Part shown: in pieces, positions 8,605-17,849 of the stretch | Layout: each line of letters opens with the position of its first letter | Numbering within the stretch: the stretch's first letter is position 1 | Assembly: GCF_030817655.1 (NCBI RefSeq) | Contig: NZ_JAUSZM010000003.1 | Coordinates: 5,146,001-5,210,000, forward strand | Reading direction: 5' to 3' | DNA from: Streptomyces sp. V4I2 | Lineage (GTDB): Bacteria > Actinomycetota > Actinomycetes > Streptomycetales > Streptomycetaceae | Length of the DNA: 64,000 bases | Notes under the pieces: generated by a model | Seen by the model: only the letters and a program-made list of their open reading frames with translations | Databases searched by the model: none | Told to the model about the DNA's origin: nothing | Made by a program: the position numbers and the translations under genes

Positions 8605-9366
8605 CTATTTCTTCTTGCCCTGGTTCTTGACCGCCTCGATCGCCGCCGCGGCCGCGTCGGGGTCGAGGTATGTGCCGCCGGGCTTCAGCGGCTTGAAGTC
8701 CGCGTCGAGTTCGTACGACAGCGGGATGCCCGTCGGGATGTTCAGGCCCGCGATGTCGGCGTCGGAGATGCCGTCGAGGTGCTTGACGAGGGCGCGGAGG
8801 CTGTTGCCGTGGGCCGCGACCAGGACCGTGCGGCCGGTCAGGAGGTCGGGGACGATGCCATCGAACCAGTACGGGAGCATGCGGACGACGACGTCCTTGA
8901 GGCATTCCGTCTGGGGGCGCAGCTCCGGCGGGAGGGTCGCGTAGCGCGGGTCGTCGAACTGCGAGTACTCGGCGTCGCGGTCCAGCGGCGGCGGAGGGGT
9001 GTCGTAGGAACGGCGCCACAGCATGAACTGCTCCTCGCCGAACTCGGCGAGGGTCTGGGCCTTGTCCTTGCCCTGGAGGGCGCCGTAGTGGCGCTCGTTC
9101 AGGCGCCACGAGCGGTGGACGGGGATCCAGAGGCGGTCCGCGGACTCCAGGGCGAGCTGGGCGGTGCGGATCGCGCGCTTCTGGAGTGACGTGTGGACCA
9201 CGTCGGGCAGCAGGCCGGCGTCCTTGAGCAGCTCACCGCCGCGGACTGCCTCCTTCTCGCCCTTCTCGTTGAGGTTGACGTCCACCCAGCCGGTGAACAG
9301 GTTCTTCGCGTTCCATTCGCTCTCGCCGTGGCGGAGGAGGATCAGCTTGTACGGTGCGTCGGCCAT
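8605..9366 (-). CDS. gpmA: 2,3-bisphosphoglycerate-dependent phosphoglycerate mutase
   Basis: Glycolytic/gluconeogenic enzyme interconverting 3- and 2-phosphoglycerate. The 253-aa protein has the phosphohistidine loop LRHGESEWN (His13), the family block LNERHYGALQGKDKAQT with its catalytic Glu, and AAHGNSLRAL with the second His. The open frame continues upstream to 9504, but homologues begin at MADAPYKLILLRHG, so ATG 9366 is chosen. The C-terminus (VKNQGKKK) is the usual basic tail. Divergent from the MFS gene at 9528. Confidence 0.96.
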   Translation of the reverse strand: MADAPYKLILLRHGESEWNAKNLFTGWVDVNLNEKGEKEAVRGGELLKDAGLLPDVVHTSLQKRAIRTAQLALESADRLWIPVHRSWRLNERHYGALQGKDKAQTLAEFGEEQFMLWRRSYDTPPPPLDRDAEYSQFDDPRYATLPPELRPQTECLKDVVVRMLPYWFDGIVPDLLTGRTVLVAAHGNSLRALVKHLDGISDADIAGLNIPTGIPLSYELDADFKPLKPGGTYLDPDAAAAAIEAVKNQGKKK

Positions 9367-9527
9367 GCGTATGAGCGTAATCCAAGGGGTCGATCCCTTG
9401 TACGCCCGCTCGGCAGGCGGACGGTTGACGGGATCTGTTAATTGAGTGGCCTCCCCCAGCAGGGCTCTCGTAAGTTGTGCCTGCCGCCTGAGCCGCTTAC
9501 ACACGTTGCATCCGTGGGGGATCCGCC

Positions 9528-10796
9528 ATGTCCGTCGCCGCCCTGAGACGTGCCACCCGCGAGACCGTCTCCGGACTCCCCCGCGAGTTCTGGTGGCTGT
9601 GGACCAGCACGCTCGTCAACCGGCTCGGCGCGTTCGTGGCCACGTTCATGGCCCTCTATCTCACGATCGACCGTGGCTACTCCGCCTCCTACGCCGGGCT
9701 CGTCGCCTCGCTGCACGGCCTGGGCGGGGTCGTCTCCTCCCTCGTCGGTGGCGTGATGGCGGACCGGATCGGGCGGCGGCCCACGCTGCTCGTCGCCCAG
9801 GCCTCCACCGCGGTCTCCGTCGCGCTGCTCGGGTTCGTGCACCACCCGGTCGCCATCGCCGGTGTCGCCTTCCTCGTCGGGATGGCCTCCAACGCCTCGC
9901 GGCCGGCCGTGCAGGCGATGATGGCGGACATCGTGCGGCCCGAGGACCGGGTGCGGGCCTTCTCGCTCAACTACTGGGCCATCAACCTCGGGTTCGCCAT
10001 CTCCGCCATGGGTGCCGGGTTCATCGCGGAGGTCAGTTATCAGGCGGGCTTCCTCATCGAGGCGGGGATGACGGCCGTCTGCGCGGTCGTGGTGTTCCTG
10101 AAGCTTCCGGAGTCGCGGCCCACCGTGCAGAAGACCGAGGCCGAGGCCGGGTCGACCGTCGACGTCGGTCTCGGCACCGTCCTGCGCGACGGGCGCTTCA
10201 TGAGCGTCGTCGGGCTGTCCTTCCTCGTCGCGCTGATCTTCCAGCAGGGCGCGGTCGGCCTCCCGGTGGCCATGGGCGAGGCCGGGTTCACGCCCGCCGA
10301 GTACGGCATGGCGATCGCCGTCAACGGCGTGCTGATCGTCGTTCTGCAGATCCCCGTCACCCGGTTCATCGAACACCGGGACGCCAAGCGGCTGCTGGTC
10401 GTCTCGTCGCTGCTCGCCGGATACGGCTTCGGCCTCACCGCCTTCGCCGGGTCGCTCGGCGTCTTCGCCCTCACGGTGTGCGTGTGGACGCTGGGCGAGA
10501 TGATCAACGCGCCGACGCAGACGGGGCTGGTCGTCCGGTTGTCGCCGGTCAACGGACGGGGACGCTACCAGGGCATGTACACCCTGTCCTGGGCCGTCGC
10601 CGCCCTGGTCGCCCCCCTGATGTCGGGCGTCGTCATCGACCGCTTCGGCGCGGAGTGGCTGTGGGGGCTGTGCGCGGTCGTCGGGACGGTCGCCGCGGTG
10701 GGGTTCGGGACGCTGATGCGGCGGCTGCCGGCGGAGGGGGCGGCGGCAGCCGACGTCATCCCCGTCGGTACGGAACCGGAGGTCCGTACCGCCTGA
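9528..10796 (+). CDS. MFS transporter
   Basis: 422-aa integral membrane protein with about 12 hydrophobic helices and the MFS loop 2-3 motif (GGVMADRIGRRPTLL, around residues 76-90). It is a drug/metabolite efflux-type member. The substrate cannot be read from sequence. Start at ATG 9528 follows GGGGGATCC. It is divergent from gpmA and 89 bp upstream of the TIR-STAND gene on the same strand, without obvious functional connection. Confidence 0.9.
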   Translation: MSVAALRRATRETVSGLPREFWWLWTSTLVNRLGAFVATFMALYLTIDRGYSASYAGLVASLHGLGGVVSSLVGGVMADRIGRRPTLLVAQASTAVSVALLGFVHHPVAIAGVAFLVGMASNASRPAVQAMMADIVRPEDRVRAFSLNYWAINLGFAISAMGAGFIAEVSYQAGFLIEAGMTAVCAVVVFLKLPESRPTVQKTEAEAGSTVDVGLGTVLRDGRFMSVVGLSFLVALIFQQGAVGLPVAMGEAGFTPAEYGMAIAVNGVLIVVLQIPVTRFIEHRDAKRLLVVSSLLAGYGFGLTAFAGSLGVFALTVCVWTLGEMINAPTQTGLVVRLSPVNGRGRYQGMYTLSWAVAALVAPLMSGVVIDRFGAEWLWGLCAVVGTVAAVGFGTLMRRLPAEGAAAADVIPVGTEPEVRTA

Positions 10797-10885
10797 CGCC
10801 GACTCCGTGCCGAGCCCGCACTCCCCGGGGTATACAAGAAGGCGCGGTACGGGGGCCGTTGGGGCCGCTGGGGTGGGAGACAGGC

Positions 10886-13405
10886 ATGACCGACACATCC
10901 GAGCTGATCTTCCTCAGCCATGCCGGACACGACGGCCAGTGGGCGGAGTGGGTGGCCTGGCACCTCCAGCAGGCCGGGTACGGCGTCGAACTCGACCTCT
11001 GGCACTGGCGTTCCGGCGAGGACTTCGTGAAGAAGATGACCGAAGCGCTGGAGCGGGCGTCCGCGGTCGTCGCCCTGTTCTCCCCCCAGTACTTCGCCCC
11101 GGGCCGGTACACCGAGGAGGAGTGGACCGCCGCCGTGGCCGGGCGGGACCGCTTCGTCCCGCTGGTCGTCGAGCCCCTGGAGCCGGGCCAGTTGCCCGCG
11201 ATCCTCCGGCCACGGATCCGCCAGGAGCTGCACGACCTGGACGAGGCGGCGGCGCTCAAGGCACTGCTCGAAGCGCTGCGGGGACGGGACATCCCGACCG
11301 CCTCGCCGGCCTTTCCCGGCAAGGCGTCCCGTCCGACCAAGCACACTCGCTCATCGCCTCCGCAGGGTCTCCAGCCGCGCTTCCCGTCCGCCACCAACGA
11401 TCCCGCCGTGTGGGACGTACGCCAGCGCCGCAACCCGCACTTCACCGGCCGCGACGAGGTCATCGAGAAGGTGCGCGGCGGCCTGGTCGGCGAGCGCCGG
11501 GCCGCCGTACGGGTCCTCCACGGGCCGGGCGGGGTCGGGAAGACCCAGGTGGCGCTGGAGTACGCGCACCGCTTCGCCGGGCAGTACGACCTGGTGTGGT
11601 GGGTCGACGCCGAGCAGGTCGAGCAGGTCCCGGCCCGGTACGCGGAACTCGCGGCCCATGTCGACGTGGCCAAGCCGGAAGCCGGTGTCGAGATCAACGC
11701 CCGGTACGCCCTCGAGTACCTGCGCGCCCACGACCGGTGGCTCATCGTCCTCGACAACGCCGAGGATCCGCGGCAGCTGCGCACCTGGCTGCCGGAGGGC
11801 TCCGGCCACGTGCTCATCACGGCGCGCGACCCGGCATGGAACAAGATCGCGCGAGGTCTCGCCCTCGGAGTTTTCAGCCGTACGGAGTCACTCGCCTACC
11901 TGGGTGGCCAACTGCCCACGCTGACCGACCACACGGCCGACGCGCTGGCCGACGCCCTCGGCGACCTGCCGCTCGCGCTGGCGCACGCCGCGGGCGCGCT
12001 CGGCGAGGGGACACCGCCCGACCACTACCTCCAGCTGCTCAGGACCAACACCGCCGAGCTCCTCAACGACGGGGAGGTCTACGACTATCCGGTCTCGGTG
12101 GCGGCCACGGTCACGATCGCCGCCGACCGTCTGGACGAGGGAAGTCCCGAGGCGGCGGCCCTGCTGCGCCTGGCGGCGTTCCTCGGGCCCGAGCCCATTC
12201 CGACGGCATGGCTCGTCGAGGCACGCGGGGCGCTGACCAGCATCCCCGGAGACCCGCACGACATCCGCTGGCCGAGGAACGCGCTGCAGCCGCTCGCCCA
12301 GTACGGGCTGGCGGTCGTCGGGCCCGACGCGTTCCAGGTGCACCGGCTCACGCAGGCCGTGGTGCGCCATGTCACAGCCGACCAGGCCGGGGGCCCGGTG
12401 CAGGACGTGGCCGCATTGCTGGCCTGCGTCGATCCCGGAGACCCGGACCTGCCCGAGGCCTGGCCGGAGTGGGCATCGCTCACGCAGCATCTGACGGCGA
12501 CGTTGGATGCCATGATCGGCAGGGCTGAGCTGCGGTCGACGTTCCTGAAGGCCGCAAGGTACCTCGTGCGCAACGCGCAGCCCCAGGCAGCCCACAGCCT
12601 CGCCGGGACCGTGAATGATACGTGGAAGGTTTCTCTGGGCGAGGACGATCCCGACACGCTGCGCGCGGCACACCTGGTGGCCGTGGCCCTAACCGACATG
12701 GAAGAGTACGAAAAGTCGCTGCCCCTCATCGAGGACCTCCTGGAGAGACGGCGCAGAGTGCTCGGGGAAGAGCATCCCGACACGCTGAGCTCGACCCACG
12801 ATCTGGGCATCACCCTGGGTGGACTGGGCAAGAACGCCGAGGCGTACACCATCCTCCGGGACGTGGCGGTACGTCGCGAGTCAACCCTGGGCAAGGACCA
12901 CCTCGACGCCCTTCGCTCCGTCGCCAATTGCGGGTTCAGCCTGGTGCACATCGGCCGTCTCGACGAAGCCCACCAGGTACTGACGGACGTGTTGGCCCGA
13001 TACCGGCGTGCGTTGAACGAGGACCACCCCGCTGCCCTCGACGCTTCAAGCTACTTGGGCATCGTCTTGTCTCATCTCGGCAGACACGTCGAGGCACTTC
13101 ATATCCATACGGAAGTTCTGACGCGGCGTCGGCAGTTGCTGGGCGACAGGCACGAGGACACCCTCACCAGCGCCACAAACATCAGCAGGACACTCATCGA
13201 CACCAGCCAGTACGCCAGGGCTGAGCAACTCCTGCGGTCCACAAGAACTCGCGTCCGGGAATCTCTCGGAACCGACCACAGCCTGTATCCCAGCGTCACC
13301 CTTGATCTGGCCGACGCCCTGGCAAGCCAGGGCAAGACCCACGACGCCCAACGCCTCCGCGCCTCCCTCAAGCACAAGAGGTCCCCGAAGAAGCGCACCC
13401 GCTGA
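10886..13405 (+). CDS. TIR domain-STAND NTPase-TPR protein
   Basis: 839-aa multidomain protein. Residues 1-130 are a TIR domain (ELIFLSHAGHDGQWAEW at the start; FSPQYF and EEEW around 65-80, where the NADase-type catalytic Glu would lie, probably within 77-79). A STAND/NB-ARC module follows: HFTGRD (185-190), Walker A GPGGVGKT (213-220), Walker B WLIVLDNAED (285-294), ITARDP (311-316) and a DLPLALAHAAG motif. The C-terminal third has kinesin-light-chain-type tetratricopeptide repeats with LGEDHPDTL-like spacers. This architecture suits a sensor-effector of antiphage defence or regulated cell death, but no partner genes are visible. Open frame runs back to 9446, but the domain starts at ATG 10886. 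Confidence 0.9.
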   Translation: MTDTSELIFLSHAGHDGQWAEWVAWHLQQAGYGVELDLWHWRSGEDFVKKMTEALERASAVVALFSPQYFAPGRYTEEEWTAAVAGRDRFVPLVVEPLEPGQLPAILRPRIRQELHDLDEAAALKALLEALRGRDIPTASPAFPGKASRPTKHTRSSPPQGLQPRFPSATNDPAVWDVRQRRNPHFTGRDEVIEKVRGGLVGERRAAVRVLHGPGGVGKTQVALEYAHRFAGQYDLVWWVDAEQVEQVPARYAELAAHVDVAKPEAGVEINARYALEYLRAHDRWLIVLDNAEDPRQLRTWLPEGSGHVLITARDPAWNKIARGLALGVFSRTESLAYLGGQLPTLTDHTADALADALGDLPLALAHAAGALGEGTPPDHYLQLLRTNTAELLNDGEVYDYPVSVAATVTIAADRLDEGSPEAAALLRLAAFLGPEPIPTAWLVEARGALTSIPGDPHDIRWPRNALQPLAQYGLAVVGPDAFQVHRLTQAVVRHVTADQAGGPVQDVAALLACVDPGDPDLPEAWPEWASLTQHLTATLDAMIGRAELRSTFLKAARYLVRNAQPQAAHSLAGTVNDTWKVSLGEDDPDTLRAAHLVAVALTDMEEYEKSLPLIEDLLERRRRVLGEEHPDTLSSTHDLGITLGGLGKNAEAYTILRDVAVRRESTLGKDHLDALRSVANCGFSLVHIGRLDEAHQVLTDVLARYRRALNEDHPAALDASSYLGIVLSHLGRHVEALHIHTEVLTRRRQLLGDRHEDTLTSATNISRTLIDTSQYARAEQLLRSTRTRVRESLGTDHSLYPSVTLDLADALASQGKTHDAQRLRASLKHKRSPKKRTR

Positions 13406-13407
13406 CC

Positions 13408-13833
13408 TCACGGATGCATCCGCGCTCCCTTCACCACCTTGTCCACCGCGTTCCGAGGCCCGTACACCGCCAGCCCCACAAGATCCAGCTCCGCCGTAGC
13501 TACGGCCCGCACCGCCGCCCGGTTGTCCCGGTCGTTCCCCGTCGAGAAGAGGTCGGATGTGAACAGGGCCCGTGGCAGCGCGCGGGACAGCACGCGCGCG
13601 TGGGCTGTCGTCAGGGTCTCCTTCGAGGCCTCGAAGACCATGACGGGCTGGCGGAACATCGGGAGGTAGGGCACGCCGTCGGCGTCCTCGTACGGGTCGC
13701 CGATCACCTCGGGGACCTGGGTGCCCAGGCCGCTGACCAGGAACGCGGTGACGTTCAGTCGCTGCCAGGGCTCCAGGTCGTCCCGCAGCAGGACGGCGAT
13801 CTTGGTGTCGAAACGGATGGGTTCAGTGCTCAT
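13408..13833 (-). CDS. DUF2000 family protein
   Basis: 141-aa protein matching the DUF2000 pattern (FDTKIAVLLRDDLEPWQRLNVTAFLVSG near the N-terminus; VYGPRNAVDKVVKG at the end). The fold is related to peptidyl-tRNA hydrolase II, but function is unknown. I chose ATG 13833 because homologues begin with the TKIAVLLRDDL segment. The open frame extends to 13959. It is transcribed divergently from an AraC regulator with 49 bp between starts, a recurrent pairing that suggests regulation by that protein. Confidence 0.85.
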   Translation of the reverse strand: MSTEPIRFDTKIAVLLRDDLEPWQRLNVTAFLVSGLGTQVPEVIGDPYEDADGVPYLPMFRQPVMVFEASKETLTTAHARVLSRALPRALFTSDLFSTGNDRDNRAAVRAVATAELDLVGLAVYGPRNAVDKVVKGARMHP

Positions 13834-13882
13834 GCAGCGAGACTGCCGATCGCCGTACGCCACCGTCTTGTACGTTCTTTGC

Positions 13883-14695
13883 ATGACCGCCCAGCGGAAC
13901 GTCTCCGCCTGGCGCCCGCAGGTGCCGGGCATCGTCGAGGTCTTCCACGCCCACTTCACCGAGTACGCCTATCCGATGCACGTGCACGAGGCGTGGACGC
14001 TGCTCATCGTGGACGACGGGGCCGTACGGTACGACCTCGACCGGCACGAGCACGGCACCCCGCACGACACGGTGTCGCTGCTGCCGCCGCACGTGCCGCA
14101 CAACGGCTCCCCCGTCACCCCGGACGGCTTCCGCAAGCGCGTGATCTATCTGGACGGCTCGCACCTCCCCGACGACCTCATCGGTGCCGCCGTCGACGGG
14201 CCCGATCTGCGGGATCCCGTACTGCGGCTGCGGGTCGGGCAGCTGCACGCCGCGCTGGCCCGGCCCGGGGACGAGCTGGAGGCCGAGAGCAGGCTCACGC
14301 TCGTGGTTGAGCGGCTGCGGGCGCATCTGCGGCCGAGTGCCGGCATCCCGGTCCCGCGCCGCGACCCCGTCCTCGCCCGGCGGCTGCGCGAACTCCTCGA
14401 CGAACGGGTCGCCCAGGGGCTGTCGCTGGACGAGGCCTCGGGGCTGGTCCAGGCCCATCCCACCCATCTCGTACGGACGTTCAGTGCCGCGTACGGCATC
14501 GCGCCGCACCAGTATCTGAACGCCCGGCGCGTCGACCGGGCCCGCCGCCTGCTGCTCGCGGGGCGGGGGCCTGCCGACGTCGCCGCCGTCACCGGGTTCC
14601 ATGACCAGGCCCATCTCACCCGCCACTTCAAGAAGCTGGTGGGGGTGACGCCGGGGCGCTACCGCGACAGCGGGGGGCGGGCAGGCCGTACGTGA
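13883..14695 (+). CDS. AraC-family transcriptional regulator
   Basis: 270-aa regulator. Residues about 15-100 form an AraC-type cupin ligand-binding arm (FTEYAYPMHVHEAWTLLIVDDG). Residues about 165-265 are the double helix-turn-helix domain, with the signature DVAAVTGFHDQAHLTRHFKKLVGVTPGRYR. Start at ATG 13883 chosen by homology and by the divergent arrangement with the DUF2000 gene, its likely target. Confidence 0.92.
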   Translation: MTAQRNVSAWRPQVPGIVEVFHAHFTEYAYPMHVHEAWTLLIVDDGAVRYDLDRHEHGTPHDTVSLLPPHVPHNGSPVTPDGFRKRVIYLDGSHLPDDLIGAAVDGPDLRDPVLRLRVGQLHAALARPGDELEAESRLTLVVERLRAHLRPSAGIPVPRRDPVLARRLRELLDERVAQGLSLDEASGLVQAHPTHLVRTFSAAYGIAPHQYLNARRVDRARRLLLAGRGPADVAAVTGFHDQAHLTRHFKKLVGVTPGRYRDSGGRAGRT

Positions 14696-14725
14696 CCATC
14701 GAACAGGTGCGCCCAGGTGCCGGCG

Positions 14726-15226
14726 TCAGTCCGCGGACGCCCGCGTCAGGTGCGCGAACGCGTCGAGGTTGCGGGTCGGCTCGCCCCGGGAGACCCGCCA
14801 CTCGTACTCCTTGCGGATGGCGCTCGCGAAACCGAGCTCAAGGAGGGTGTTGAAGCTGCCGTCGGCCGCTTCCAGGACCTGGCCGAGGATGCGGTCGATC
14901 TCGTCGGCGGTGACGGAGGGCAGGGGGAGCTTGCCCGTGACGTAGACGTCGCCGAGGGAGTCGACGGCGTAACTCACGCCGTACAGCTTGAGGTTGCGTT
15001 CGAGGAGCCAGCGGTGGACGCCGGACTCGTTCTCGTCGGGGTGCCGGATGACGAAGGCGTTCAGCGAGAGGGAGTGCCGGCCCACCAGGAGGGAGACGGT
15101 GGTCGACAGCTTGCGGGTGCCGGGGAGCTGGACGACGTAGTTGCCGGGTGCGGGGCTCTCCCATTCGAGTTCGGCGTCCCGGAGGACGCCCTCGATGACC
15201 TGTGCCGCCTTCTCTGCGTCAGCCAT
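14726..15226 (-). CDS. YbjN domain-containing protein
   Basis: 166-aa cytoplasmic protein with a YbjN/type III chaperone-like fold signature (LPGTRKLSTTVSLLVGRHSLSLNAFVIRHPDENE). Its start codon overlaps the stop of mshA by 8 nt, so it is co-translated with the mycothiol glycosyltransferase, a conserved arrangement in actinomycetes. The function in mycothiol metabolism, if any, is unknown. Confidence 0.88.
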   Translation of the reverse strand: MADAEKAAQVIEGVLRDAELEWESPAPGNYVVQLPGTRKLSTTVSLLVGRHSLSLNAFVIRHPDENESGVHRWLLERNLKLYGVSYAVDSLGDVYVTGKLPLPSVTADEIDRILGQVLEAADGSFNTLLELGFASAIRKEYEWRVSRGEPTRNLDAFAHLTRASAD

Positions 15227-16556
15227 GGTGGGAGCGTACGCGACGCCGGTGGGACTGGGCCGCTGCCGTGTAGACGTCGGCCGTCGCGGCGGCCGCGGTG
15301 TCCCAGCCGAACGAGCGGGCGTGCCGGGCGGCGGCCTCGCCCATCCGGGGGGTCAGGTACGGATCGTCGGCGAAATCGGCCAGCACGCGCGCGTAGGCGG
15401 CGGGATTGTGCCCTTGTACGAGGATCCCCGTCCGTCCGTCGTCGACGGCCACCGGCAGCCCGCCGACCGCGGCCGCGAGCACCGGTGTGCCGGCCGCCTG
15501 GGCCTCTATGGCGACCAGGCCGAAGGACTCGCTGTAGGACGGCATGACGAGCACGGACGCGGCCCGGAACCAGTCGGCGAGCTGCTCCTGGCCGACGGGC
15601 GGGTGGAACCGTACGACGTCGGCGATGCCCAGGCGCGCGGCCAGCTTCTGCAGCCCCTCCGGCTTGGCGAGGCCACTGCCGCTGAGGCCGCCGACCACGG
15701 GGACGAGGAGGCGGGAGCGCAGCTCTGGGCGCTCGTCCAGCAGCACGGCCACCGCGCGCAGCAGCACGTCCGGGGCCTTGAGGGGCTGGATGCGGCCTGC
15801 GAAGAGGGGGATCAGGGCGTCCTGGGGGAGGTCCAGGCGGGCGCGGGCGGCGGCGCGGCCGTCGGCGGGGCGGAAGCGGTCGAGGTTGACGCCCGGGTGG
15901 ACCACGGCGACGTTGGCGGGGTCGGCCGCGTAGTGCCGTACGAGTTCCTCGCGCTCCTCGGCGGTGTTGGCGATGAGGCGGTCGGCGGCGGCGACGATCT
16001 GGGTCTCGCCGATGACGCGGGCGGCGGGTTCGGGGGTGTCGCCGTCGGCCAGGTTGGCGTTCTTGACCTTGGCCATGGTGTGCATGGCGTGCACGAGGGG
16101 GGCGCCCCAGCGCTGGGCGGCGAGCCAGCCGACGTGGCCGGAGAGCCAGTAGTGGGAGTGCACGAGGTCGTAGTAACCGGGGCGGTGGCCGGCCCAGGCC
16201 TGCATCACGCCGTGCGTGAAGGCGCACAGCTGGGCGGGGAGCTCCTCCTTGGCGAGGCCCTCGTAGGGCCCGGCGTCGACGTGCCGGACCAGGACGCCCG
16301 GCGCGAGCTCCACGGTCGGCGGGAGGGCGGCGGTCGTGGACCGCGTGAAGATCTCCACCTCGATGTTGATCGCGGCGAGGCGCTGCGCGAGCTCCACCAT
16401 GTATACGTTCATGCCGCCCGCGTCGCCGGTGCCCGGCTGGTGCAGCGGTGAGGTGTGCACGGAGAGCATGGCGACCCGGCGTGGCTTGCGGTGCAGCCTG
16501 AGCCGGGGGGGTGCGGCCGACGAGAGCCGCCCGAGCCTGGTCACGTACTGGCTCAC
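15219..16556 (-). CDS. mshA: D-inositol-3-phosphate glycosyltransferase (mycothiol biosynthesis)
   Basis: GT4 glycosyltransferase that joins UDP-GlcNAc and 1L-myo-inositol-1-phosphate, the first committed step of mycothiol synthesis. The 445-aa protein has the N-terminal MLSVHTSPLHQPGTGDAGGMNVY segment (nucleotide and inositol-phosphate binding) and the C-terminal sugar-nucleotide motif SYSESFGLVAIEAQAAGTPVLA. I chose GTG 16556 because GAGGAGGAAC lies just upstream. The frame is open to 16622. Confidence 0.95.
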   Translation of the reverse strand: MSQYVTRLGRLSSAAPPRLRLHRKPRRVAMLSVHTSPLHQPGTGDAGGMNVYMVELAQRLAAINIEVEIFTRSTTAALPPTVELAPGVLVRHVDAGPYEGLAKEELPAQLCAFTHGVMQAWAGHRPGYYDLVHSHYWLSGHVGWLAAQRWGAPLVHAMHTMAKVKNANLADGDTPEPAARVIGETQIVAAADRLIANTAEEREELVRHYAADPANVAVVHPGVNLDRFRPADGRAAARARLDLPQDALIPLFAGRIQPLKAPDVLLRAVAVLLDERPELRSRLLVPVVGGLSGSGLAKPEGLQKLAARLGIADVVRFHPPVGQEQLADWFRAASVLVMPSYSESFGLVAIEAQAAGTPVLAAAVGGLPVAVDDGRTGILVQGHNPAAYARVLADFADDPYLTPRMGEAAARHARSFGWDTAAAATADVYTAAAQSHRRRVRSHHG

Positions 16557-16792
16557 GTGGCGTTCCTCCTCGCTGCGGGCATGCCTGACGGAGGGTGTGG
16601 GGCGCCCTCCAAGGTGATGCAACGCCGGAGGACGTCACTCCATTTCCGCCGGGCCGAGATTTGCCGAATCATTACCAGGTGTCGCTCAACCGTTCGATGG
16701 TCGGATGCGTGGGGCATCACCTGGGGTGCTTGATGTCATCGGCATGCCCTTGGCATGTCATCGCCTCCGGGTGCCCGCATACCCTCGTACCC

Positions 16793-17644
16793 ATGACTCC
16801 CCGCGCCGCCACCCTCCCCCACTCTCGGCTTCGCTCGAGCGGGGGGACCCCCATCATGGGCACGGTGACGCGCGGGACGACCAATCCCAACCGGCTGCGG
16901 CGCATGGACCGCTGGATCGCGGCGACGCACGGCGGCGACCTGCGTCGGGCGAAGGACGCCCCCGTCGCCGTCGACCTCGGCTACGGCGCCGCCCCCTGGA
17001 CGGCCGTGGAACTGCTGCACCGCCTGCGTACCGTCGCTCCACGCGCGCGCGTGGTCGGCGTCGAGATCGACCCGGCGCGGGTCGCGGCGGCGACGCCGTA
17101 CGAGTGCGACGGGCTGGCCTTCCGGCACGGCGGCTTCGAGATACCGGTCCCCGGGCGGCTCCACCTCGTGCGCGCCGCGAACGTCCTGCGGCAGTACGAC
17201 GAGGCCGAGGTGGCCGCCGTATGGGAGCGGCTGTGTTCCCGTCTCACCCCCGCGACGGGCGACTCCCGTGGCGGACTGCTCGTCGAGGGGACCTGCGACG
17301 AGATCGGGCGCCGGCACGTGTGGATCGCGCTCGGCCCCCAAGGGCCGCGCACGGTCACCTTCGCGACCCGGCTGGGCTCTCTGGAGCGGCCCTCGGACCT
17401 CGCCGAGCGGCTGCCGAAGGCGCTGATCCATCGCAATGTGCCGGGCGAGCCGGTGCACGCCTTCCTGCGCGACTTCGACCGCGCGTGGGCGGCGGCCGCG
17501 CCCTACGCGTCGTACGGCGCCCGCCAGCGGTGGATCCGGGCGGTGCGGAACCTCAGCGCCGACTGGCCGGTGACGGACGGGCCGGGGCGGTGGCGGCAGG
17601 GGGAAGTGACGGTGGCGTGGGGCGCATTGGCGCCGCGGGCCTAG
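16793..17644 (+). CDS. SAM-dependent methyltransferase-like protein
   Basis: 283-aa protein with a Rossmann-type methyltransferase core: motif I AVDLGYGAAPWTAVELLHRL, then VVGVEIDPARV and an LHLVRAANVLRQYDEAEV segment in place of motif IV. The substrate is unknown. Divergent from mshA. Start is uncertain: ATG 16793 is used here, but a palindromic repeat occupies codons 8-21, and ATG 16856 (GTVTRGTTNPNRLRRMDRW), where homologues become similar, is a good alternative. Confidence 0.85.
   Translation: MTPRAATLPHSRLRSSGGTPIMGTVTRGTTNPNRLRRMDRWIAATHGGDLRRAKDAPVAVDLGYGAAPWTAVELLHRLRTVAPRARVVGVEIDPARVAAATPYECDGLAFRHGGFEIPVPGRLHLVRAANVLRQYDEAEVAAVWERLCSRLTPATGDSRGGLLVEGTCDEIGRRHVWIALGPQGPRTVTFATRLGSLERPSDLAERLPKALIHRNVPGEPVHAFLRDFDRAWAAAAPYASYGARQRWIRAVRNLSADWPVTDGPGRWRQGEVTVAWGALAPRA
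16815..16856. repeat. Streptomyces-type dispersed palindromic repeat
   Basis: GC-rich imperfect palindrome with cccccac / ctcgagc / gggggg arms followed by gggacccccatc. I recall near-identical copies scattered in intergenic regions of many Streptomyces genomes. Here it overlaps the extreme 5' end of the methyltransferase frame and may have displaced its start. Confidence 0.55.
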
Positions 17645-17849
17645 AACTCCACGCGCCCTGGCCTGCGGGGAACGATCTCCGTGAGTCGTTCGTCACACAG
17701 GCGGGGAGATCGTCTTGGAGGGGCAGGAAAGGGGGGAAGGACTGACTCTGTCGTCGTGTACGGCGACCTCTGTCGTTTTGCGCGGGTACGTGGCACGATC
17801 CCCCAGGCGTCGTAAGTTACTGACGGTCAATCAGTTTGGGGGCACTGGT

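Noticed and set aside
9446..10885. Upstream extension of the TIR protein frame by 480 codons
   Set aside because: It overlaps the intact MFS gene in another frame and has Arg-rich shadow composition. The TIR domain starts at ATG 10886.
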